A stretch of 64,000 bases of DNA from Halorussus halophilus (GTDB lineage Archaea > Halobacteriota > Halobacteria > Halobacteriales > Haladaptataceae), in the NCBI RefSeq assembly GCF_008831545.1, contig NZ_CP044523.1, forward strand, positions 1,922,001 through 1,986,000, read 5' to 3'. Both the position numbers and the translations under genes were made by a program. Under the pieces are notes generated by a model. That model was not told where the DNA came from. It did no database searches and saw only the letters and a list, made by a program, of their open reading frames with translations. Each line of letters opens with the position of its first letter. Position 1 is the first letter of the stretch. This document shows positions 58,450 through 64,000 of the stretch, one piece after another.

Positions 58450-60012
58450 TCAATCCGAGTTCAGTTCGAACTTCTTGACCTTCCCGCTCGTCGTCCGGGG
58501 GAGCGTCTTCACCAACTCGATTTCTCTGGGATGCTTGTACGCTGCGAGTTGGTCCAGACAGTGCGCTCGAAGTTCCTCTTCCGTGGTCGCAATCTCGGAC
58601 TCCGGAACGACGAACGCCTTCACCGTCTCGTTACGTCGCTCATCTGGCACCCCGACTACCGCGGCGTCCACCACCGCAGGATGGTCGTAGAGGACGTTCT
58701 CGACCTCCGCCGGGTAGACGTTGTAGCCGCCGGTCACGATGACGCTCGACTTGCGGTCGAGTATCTCGTAGTAGTTGTCCTCGTCGCAACGCACTACGTC
58801 ACCCGTTCGGAGATAGCCGGTCTCGGTGAACGCTTCGTCAGTCGCGTCGGGCTTGTCGTGGTAGCCTTGCATCACGTTGGGGCCGCGAATCAGCAGTTCT
58901 CCCGTCTGGCCCGGCGGGAGTTCGTTCCCGTCGTCGTCTACGACTTTGCAACTCGTCGCGCGGTGGGGTTGGCCGATGGTCCCCAACTTCGGGCCAGCCA
59001 TCGCGTCGAACCCGAAGTGGGTCGCCCCGGCCGCTTCGGTCAGCCCGTAGGCTTCGTACATCCCGACACCGGTCGCGTCTTCGAACTGCTCTTGGACTGC
59101 AGTCGGCATCTTGGTGCCACCTTCCATCGCCTCTTCGAGACTCGACAGGTCGTAGTCGCCGAACGACTCGTGATTGACGATATCGACGTACATCGCGGTC
59201 ACGGCACCGAACTTGGTGATGTCGTGTTCCTCGATGTCGGCCATCGCCGATTCGGGGTCCCACTCGGCGGGGTCCCGGAGGTAGACCGACCCGCCGCGCA
59301 CGAGCGGTTGCCACGTCCGGTTGACGAACCCCGAGATGTGCGACAGTGGAAGCACCGACAGGAACCGCTCTCTCTCGGCCGGGAGATTGGTCTTCTCGAA
59401 GCCCATCAGCGACTGTGCGCGGAGGTTCTCGTGCGTCAGCAGGACGCCCTTCGGGTCGCCCGTCGTCCCGGAGGTGTACGGTTGCATCGCAACGTCCTCG
59501 TCGCACCGGGTGGCGACGAGAGGTCTGCTGTCCACTTCCGCGAACGAGACGTCCCCAGTCACTGCGTCCGAATCTGTCTCCCGGTCTGCTCCAATAGTAA
59601 CGACCTGCAACTCCGTATTCATCGTCTCCAACGCGTCGCCCAGTCGCTCTCGGAGGTCCGCGTGAGTCACGACTGCTCGGGCGTCGCTGTCACGAAGCTG
59701 GTACCGTATCTCGCGTGGTTGGTACTTCGGGTCCATCGGCGTGAACGGCGTTCCAGCTTTCAGCGCACCGAGTGCTCCAATCAGGTACTCCGAACTGTTC
59801 GGTGCGTACAGTGCGAGTCGGTCGCCGGGGTCGAGTCCGAGTTCGCGAAGTCCTCCAGCGAAACGACTTGCGTGCGCGTCGTATTCGGCGTGGGTCAACG
59901 AACGGCCACCCATCTCCACGGCGAGTCGGTCGGGATGCGTTCTCGCGGTTTCTGCGTAGAGACGCGCGACGTTTCCCGACCGGACCGAGGCGGGGAATGA
60001 ACTGACGTGCAT
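58450..60012 (-). CDS. AMP-forming acyl-CoA synthetase
   Basis: A 520-residue adenylate-forming enzyme. A3 core MQPYTSGTTGDPKGVLLTHE; A5 MYEAYGLTEAAGATHFGFD; A7 GYLRTGDVVRCDEDNYYEIL; A8 DRKSSVIVTGGYNVYPAEVE; A10 LPRTTSGKVKKFEL. It activates a carboxylate to the acyl-CoA, most likely medium or long chain. ATG 60012 gives MHVSSFPASVRSGN; two further Met codons lie 2 and 4 codons upstream. Divergent from a GNAT/CoA-transferase operon, which suggests shared handling of a CoA-linked acid. Confidence 0.9.
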   Translation of the reverse strand: MHVSSFPASVRSGNVARLYAETARTHPDRLAVEMGGRSLTHAEYDAHASRFAGGLRELGLDPGDRLALYAPNSSEYLIGALGALKAGTPFTPMDPKYQPREIRYQLRDSDARAVVTHADLRERLGDALETMNTELQVVTIGADRETDSDAVTGDVSFAEVDSRPLVATRCDEDVAMQPYTSGTTGDPKGVLLTHENLRAQSLMGFEKTNLPAERERFLSVLPLSHISGFVNRTWQPLVRGGSVYLRDPAEWDPESAMADIEEHDITKFGAVTAMYVDIVNHESFGDYDLSSLEEAMEGGTKMPTAVQEQFEDATGVGMYEAYGLTEAAGATHFGFDAMAGPKLGTIGQPHRATSCKVVDDDGNELPPGQTGELLIRGPNVMQGYHDKPDATDEAFTETGYLRTGDVVRCDEDNYYEILDRKSSVIVTGGYNVYPAEVENVLYDHPAVVDAAVVGVPDERRNETVKAFVVPESEIATTEEELRAHCLDQLAAYKHPREIELVKTLPRTTSGKVKKFELNSD

Positions 60013-60353
60013 GCACATCAACACTTCGACCCCGGGAATAAAGCCGGAGAACTGTTCGTGTAGTCAGGATTCACCTTTCGACGACTGTGTCGTTAAGCGC
60101 CGCTTGTCCGTCGTTTTTGGCAATACTACTCGCGCACCCGCCAAGTGTCGGTCAGGCCGACAGTGCTGGCTTACTCCGTGAGGGCGAGCCTGACACTCTG
60201 TCAGCCAGCGATTTATCACCGTATATTATTGATCGAATTAATAGTCACTCCCGAAAGTACAGCTATCGGCACCGTGCGATTATCAACGGAACACCCCATT
60301 TATACTATGTCTTGCCGGGGTCTTACGCCGAGACTTCTGCCCTCGAAGAAACT
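60013..60353. other. 341-bp divergent intergenic region
   Basis: No confident gene. It is AT-richer around 60208-60310 (TATATTATTGATCGAATTAA near 60222-60241). ATTTATACTATG near 60297-60308, about 46-57 bp before the ATG at 60354, is the likely TATA region for the GNAT operon. The GNAT reading frame stays open back to 60087, but the extra residues lack haloarchaeal bias. Confidence 0.45.
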
Positions 60354-61517
60354 ATGGCGAAGACAACAACTCGCAAGAACCAACCCGGCGGCGAGTATCG
60401 AATTCGGAAGTACAGACCCGGAGACTGCGAGGAGGTGTTCGAACTGTATCGCTCCCTGCTCGTCGTCCACGCCGACCCCGAAGACTGGTTCCAGTGGAAA
60501 TTCTTCGACAACCCCTACGTCGAAGAGGTTCCGGTGTTCGTCGTCGAACACGACGGCCGAGTCGTCGGGATGCGGGCCGCGCTCCCGCTCCGCTTCGACG
60601 TGGGTGGCGACCCCGAAACGGGAATCCTGACCGTCGCGTCGATGATTCACGAAGACCACCAGCGACAGGGCTTGTTCTCGTGGCTGGTCGCCGAGATGTA
60701 CGACTACTACGCCGAGCGAGCGCCGGTGATGTCTATCGGGTTCCCGACCGCCTACTCCGAAGACGCGATACTGAGTTCGCCGGAACTGCGTTCGAAACTC
60801 AGCATCGAACACAGCGTCGTCTCACAGTATCCGCGCTACGTTCGGATTCAGCGACCGGAGACGATGGCTCGGCGGAAGACGGAAACGCCAGTCGTCCACC
60901 ACGCCGCCCGCTTTGGCGGTCCCGTCTACCGCGGGTATCGCAGGTTCCGAGACGCGCGCGTCTCGGACGCGGACGGTGTGACGGTTCGGCGGCACCAACA
61001 GGTCCCCGCCAAGCAGTTGGCTACACTGGCTTCCCGAAACAAACCGCCGTGGGTCCACGCGCGGCGCGACGAGCAGTTCTACGAATGGCGGTTCACCTAT
61101 CCCGACTTCGACTACACCACGTACACTGCGCACCGAAACGGGTCGCTTGTCGCCAGCGTCGTCGCGGGAACGCGGACGCGCGGGCCGACAACGGCGACCC
61201 ACGTCTCGGACGTACTCCCGCTCGGTGCGAACGCCGACCGAACCCCAGCACTGGCGAATCTGCTTCGTGCCGTCGTCGCCGACGCAACCGATTCGGACCT
61301 CGTCATGGCGGCCGGTTCGACCATGCCGTCGGCGTTGCTTCGGCAGTTCGGCTTCTTCCCCGACTACTCGTTTCCGCTCGCGCACGTCGAGACCCAGCGA
61401 ACACTGCTCGCGCGACCGATGACCAACGACCCCATCGATACGTGGACGATAAACGGTATGGAGTTGTCAGACCGCTCGAACTGGGGTCTCTCGTTCGGCA
61501 CGCAGGAGATAGCCTAA
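60354..61517 (+). CDS. long GNAT-family acetyltransferase
   Basis: A 387-residue protein. The N-terminal GNAT domain (10-160) has YRIRKYRPGDCEEVFELYRS, GILTVASMIHEDHQRQGLFS (acetyl-CoA loop QRQGLF) and a tryptophan pair WFQWKF. The C-terminal half has FYEWRFTYPDFDYTTYTAHR and a second GNAT-like half (LVMAAGSTMPSALLRQFGFF). Such double-length haloarchaeal proteins are often found with polysaccharide or lipid genes. Its stop is 2 bp before the CoA-transferase alpha gene. Confidence 0.78.
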   Translation: MAKTTTRKNQPGGEYRIRKYRPGDCEEVFELYRSLLVVHADPEDWFQWKFFDNPYVEEVPVFVVEHDGRVVGMRAALPLRFDVGGDPETGILTVASMIHEDHQRQGLFSWLVAEMYDYYAERAPVMSIGFPTAYSEDAILSSPELRSKLSIEHSVVSQYPRYVRIQRPETMARRKTETPVVHHAARFGGPVYRGYRRFRDARVSDADGVTVRRHQQVPAKQLATLASRNKPPWVHARRDEQFYEWRFTYPDFDYTTYTAHRNGSLVASVVAGTRTRGPTTATHVSDVLPLGANADRTPALANLLRAVVADATDSDLVMAAGSTMPSALLRQFGFFPDYSFPLAHVETQRTLLARPMTNDPIDTWTINGMELSDRSNWGLSFGTQEIA

Positions 61518-61519
61518 AC

Positions 61520-62452
61520 ATGACGGAGCAGACGACTCTCGAATCGGCTATTGACGCTGCTGTCGAGGACGGCCAGTCACTCTATCTCGCTGGCTTCTCC
61601 CACCTCATCCCGTTCGCGTCGGGCCACGAAATCATCCGGCAGGGGTACACCGACCTCGAACTCGTCAGGGCCACGCCGGACTTGATTTACGACCGGATGA
61701 TAGCCGCAGGCTGTGCCTCGAAAGCGACGTTTTCGTGGGCCGGTAACCCTGGTGTCGGCTGTCTACGGGCGTTTCGCCGAGCGGTCGAGGAAGGCGTCCC
61801 CAACCCACTCGAAATCGAGGAGTACACGCACTTCGGGATGGTCGCGCGCCTGAAAGCTGGCGCACAGAAGCTTCCATTCGTTCCGCTGCGCACGTTCGCC
61901 GGGTCGGACCTACCGGAGTACAACGACAAGATTCGCACTGTGGCCGACCCCTTCAGTGACGATGGTGAGAACGAGGGCGAGGACGTTCACGTCGTGCCAC
62001 CGCTCGAACCGGACACCGCAGTCGTGCGCGCACAGCGTGCCGACGCCGACGGGAACGCCCAGTTGTGGGGCATCGTCGGCGAGACGGTTGACGCGGCACT
62101 CGCCGCGGAGACGGTCGTCCTGAGCGTGGAGCAAGTCGTAGACGAATCGGTGATTCGGAGCGACCCGAACCGTACGATGATTCCGGGAACGGCCGTCGAT
62201 TACGTGGTCGAAATTCCGTACGGTTCTCATCCGTCGTACGTGCAGGGCTACTACGACAGGGACAACCCCAGCTACGTCGAGTGGGACGAGGTGTCCGAGA
62301 CGCACGAATCGACGCTCGATTGGCTCGACGAGTGGGTGTACGAAGTCACCGACCATCGGGAGTATCTCGAAAAACTCGACGCTGAGAGACTACTCGACCT
62401 ACAGCCACAGCCAGACTACGCAGAACCAATCGACATGGGGGACTACTCGTGA
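61520..62452 (+). CDS. CoA-transferase alpha subunit (GctA/IpdA-like)
   Basis: A 310-residue alpha subunit of a family I CoA-transferase. TLESAIDAAVEDGQSLYLAG-FSHLIPFASGHEIIRQGYTD, then GCASKATFSWAGNPGVGCLR and PLRTFAGSDLPEYNDKIRTV, and VHVVPPLEPDTAVVRAQRAD-ADGNAQLWG. It follows the GNAT gene by 2 bp and overlaps the beta gene. The usual Gly-rich loop is replaced by LAGFSHLIP, as in glutaconate-type and IpdAB-type enzymes; the latter open steroid rings by hydrolysis. The acid acceptor is unknown. Confidence 0.85.
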   Translation: MTEQTTLESAIDAAVEDGQSLYLAGFSHLIPFASGHEIIRQGYTDLELVRATPDLIYDRMIAAGCASKATFSWAGNPGVGCLRAFRRAVEEGVPNPLEIEEYTHFGMVARLKAGAQKLPFVPLRTFAGSDLPEYNDKIRTVADPFSDDGENEGEDVHVVPPLEPDTAVVRAQRADADGNAQLWGIVGETVDAALAAETVVLSVEQVVDESVIRSDPNRTMIPGTAVDYVVEIPYGSHPSYVQGYYDRDNPSYVEWDEVSETHESTLDWLDEWVYEVTDHREYLEKLDAERLLDLQPQPDYAEPIDMGDYS

Positions 62453-63219
62453 ACACAAATTTCACCCGGACCGAACTCATGATAACGCGAGCGGCGAGCG
62501 AACTTCGCAACGACGACACCGTGCTGGTCGGCGTGGGCGTCCCGAACTTGGCGTGTAACCTCGCAAAGCGGACCCACGCCCCCGACTTGGAGATGGTGTA
62601 CGAGTCCGGCACTATCGACTCCGAGCCCGATTCGCTCCCACTCTCAATCGGTGACCCGGTACTCGCGTCGGGTGCCCGGAGCATCGTCCCGATGTACGAA
62701 GGCTTCAGTTCGTACCTCCAAGCGGGACGCATCGACGTGGGGTTCCTGAGCGGTGCGCAGATAGACCGCCGGGGAAACATCAACTCGACCGTCATCGGCG
62801 ACTACGACGACCCGACCGTCCGGCTTCCGGGAAGCGGCGGTGCCTGCGAGATAGCGAGCAACAGCCATCGGACGCTCGTCGTCGTGCCCCAGACCAAGCG
62901 GCGGTTCCCCGCCGAGGTGGACTTCGTGACGAGTCCGGGCTACGTCGGCGGCCGAGAGGGTCGAGCCGAGAAGAATCTCCGTGGTGGGCCGGAAGCAGTC
63001 ATCACGGACAAGGCAGTCATGCGGTTCGACGAAGCAGGTGAGTTGTACGTCGAGTCGATTCATCCCGGATTGACGAAGGACGCCGTGCAGACCGCGACCG
63101 GTTGGGAGCTTCGATTTTCCGACGATCTCTCGGAGACGCCTGCGCCCGACCCGGAAGAGATTCGACTCATCCGAGAAGAACTCGACCCCGAGGGCGTCTA
63201 CGTCGAGCAGCAGGACTGA
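62449..63219 (+). CDS. CoA-transferase beta subunit (GctB/IpdB-like)
   Basis: A 256-residue beta subunit beginning with GTG at 62449, overlapping the alpha stop by 4 bp. ELMITRAASELRNDDTVLVG-VGVPNLACNLAKRTHAPDLE, then MVYESGTIDSEPDSLPLSIG, whose Glu in ESG is the place of the catalytic glutamate in true transferases, and LSGAQIDRRGNINSTVIGDY, LPGSGGACEIASNSHRTLVV. With the alpha subunit it forms a heterotetramer-type enzyme exchanging CoA between acids. Confidence 0.86.
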   Translation: MNTNFTRTELMITRAASELRNDDTVLVGVGVPNLACNLAKRTHAPDLEMVYESGTIDSEPDSLPLSIGDPVLASGARSIVPMYEGFSSYLQAGRIDVGFLSGAQIDRRGNINSTVIGDYDDPTVRLPGSGGACEIASNSHRTLVVVPQTKRRFPAEVDFVTSPGYVGGREGRAEKNLRGGPEAVITDKAVMRFDEAGELYVESIHPGLTKDAVQTATGWELRFSDDLSETPAPDPEEIRLIREELDPEGVYVEQQD

Positions 63220-63225
63220 AGCTAG

Positions 63226-64000
63226 TCAGCGAGTGAGTCGCACGTCCAGACAGACGTTCAACTCGTGTGGTGCGTACGACCGGACGACGTGGCGCGTCTC
63301 GACTTCGACCTCGTACTCCGGTTCCGCGGCCGCCCGAATCACGGCCTCGCCGGGTCCGAACGGGTCGTCCTCGTGCTGGATGTCGTAGTAGTGCAGCACG
63401 CAGTCGTCGCCCGCGATGGTGACGGCAGCGTCTACGAACTCGTCGGCGCTGTGGGGTAGGTTCATGATGACGCGGTCGGCCCAGTCTTCGTACTCCGGTG
63501 CGACTTCCCCTACGTCCCCCTGAATCGCGGTGACTCGGTCCTCGACGCCGTTCCGCCGAGCGTTCTCCCGAAGGTACTCGACTGCGCGCTCGTTCAGGTC
63601 TACGCCGACGACGTCCGCACCGCGCTTGGCGCAGGGGACGACGAACGGCCCGACACCCGCGAACATGTCGAAGACGCGCTCCTCACTCTCGACCTGTTCG
63701 GCAACACGATGACGTTCGGTCGCCAGTCGGGGCGAGAAGTACACCTCGGCCACGTCCAGCAGGAACTCACAGCCGTACTCGCGGTGAACCGTCTCCGTCC
63801 CGGACGACGCGTCTTCCGACCCCCGGCTCGCTCCGCTCGCCTCAGTTTCATTCCCAGCCAGTACGTCCCAGTCCCGCACGCGCAGTTCGCCCTTGACCTT
63901 CGAAGCGCGATTGAGGACCGTTTCGACGGGCAGGTCCGACTCCATGATGGCGTCGGCGATTCGTTGGGCACGGTCGGGGTCGTCTTCGTCGAGGATGACG
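63226..64000 (-). CDS. Trm5-type tRNA (guanine-N1) methyltransferase, 3' part
   Basis: The last 258 residues of a class I methyltransferase; the frame is open to the window edge (reading ILDEDDPDRAQRIADAIMES before the first ATG at 63945), so the start lies beyond. ETVLNRASKVKGELRVRDWD, VYFSPRLATERHRVAEQVES, motif I VFDMFAGVGPFVVPCAKRGA, VVGVDLNERAVEYLRENARR and the NLPHSADEF catalytic loop (N-L-P-H) are those of archaeal Trm5, which makes m1G37 in tRNA. A Ser/Gly/Glu-rich insertion (EASGASRGSEDASSGTE) expands a surface loop. Confidence 0.9.
   Translation of the reverse strand, partial: VILDEDDPDRAQRIADAIMESDLPVETVLNRASKVKGELRVRDWDVLAGNETEASGASRGSEDASSGTETVHREYGCEFLLDVAEVYFSPRLATERHRVAEQVESEERVFDMFAGVGPFVVPCAKRGADVVGVDLNERAVEYLRENARRNGVEDRVTAIQGDVGEVAPEYEDWADRVIMNLPHSADEFVDAAVTIAGDDCVLHYYDIQHEDDPFGPGEAVIRAAAEPEYEVEVETRHVVRSYAPHELNVCLDVRLTR

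Noticed and set aside
1-64000. CRISPR arrays or intact insertion sequences
   Set aside because: No evenly spaced direct repeats with unique spacers and no transposase-like protein are found in any frame.

Overview
The window is 64 kb of haloarchaeal chromosome (class Halobacteria). It is GC-rich with strongly acidic proteins, short or absent leaders with TATA elements about 25-40 bp upstream of many ATGs, archaeal informational genes (GatE, FEN1, SRP19, Gar1, a Trm5-type methyltransferase), a PGF-CTERM surface protein and a bacterioruberin cluster. The genus cannot be fixed by eye. Both ends cut genes: a Kef-type antiporter on the left and the tRNA methyltransferase on the right. No rRNA, CRISPR array or intact insertion sequence is visible; one tRNA (Thr, CGT) is present.

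Layout. 0-13.9 kb: antiporter end, small membrane protein, PadR-like regulator, cytoplasmic beta-propeller protein, a regulator plus orphan double-domain SagB-type oxidoreductase pair behind two dyads, FNT channel, GatE, receiver/PAS/histidine kinase, a PH-domain pair. 14-26.6 kb: fumarase, then two near-identical CUT1 sugar ABC cassettes (binding protein, permease, permease, ATPase) flanking a nitrilase and a PNPOx-like flavoprotein. 26.6-34.9 kb: BolA, secreted propeller, FEN1, a rifampicin-phosphotransferase-like PEP-utilising enzyme, GNAT, methyltransferase. 34.9-41.7 kb: NnrS/oxidase-I-like membrane protein diverging from a bacterio-opsin-activator type regulator, cupin, DUF3054 and SdpI-like membrane proteins, OFA-type MFS carrier, ornithine cyclodeaminase-like enzyme, a microprotein candidate. 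41.9-45.9 kb: thiamine genes (ThiD-ThiN, suicidal Thi4), presenilin-like protease, Gar1-SRP19. 46-50 kb: BtuF/BtuC/BtuD importer. 50-55.6 kb: carotenoid genes crtD-lyeJ-cruF and crtB. 55.7-64 kb: zinc ribbon protein, methyltransferase, AI-2E family protein, tRNA-Thr with a tRNA-end-like duplication, acyl-CoA ligase, a GNAT/CoA-transferase operon, Trm5-like gene.

The most unusual signal is a 116-nt dispersed structured element. Two full copies (minus strand 34136-34251, plus strand 48521-48636) align without gaps at 88 of 116 positions, and seven predicted base pairs change in a compensatory way. Each copy lies upstream of, and in the same orientation as, a gene (a GNAT gene and btuD). A 20-nt copy at 30417-30436 keeps only the outer stem. 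Other leads are palindromes beside likely target genes (two CGAAC-N2-GTTCG sites around the oxidase-like/cupin cluster, a TrmB-like site before a 27-codon ORF, operators at thi4 and btuF/btuC), and a tandem 39-bp in-frame insertion in crtD that resembles nearby intergenic hairpin repeats. Functional statements rest on recognition of sequence families; no database search was possible.
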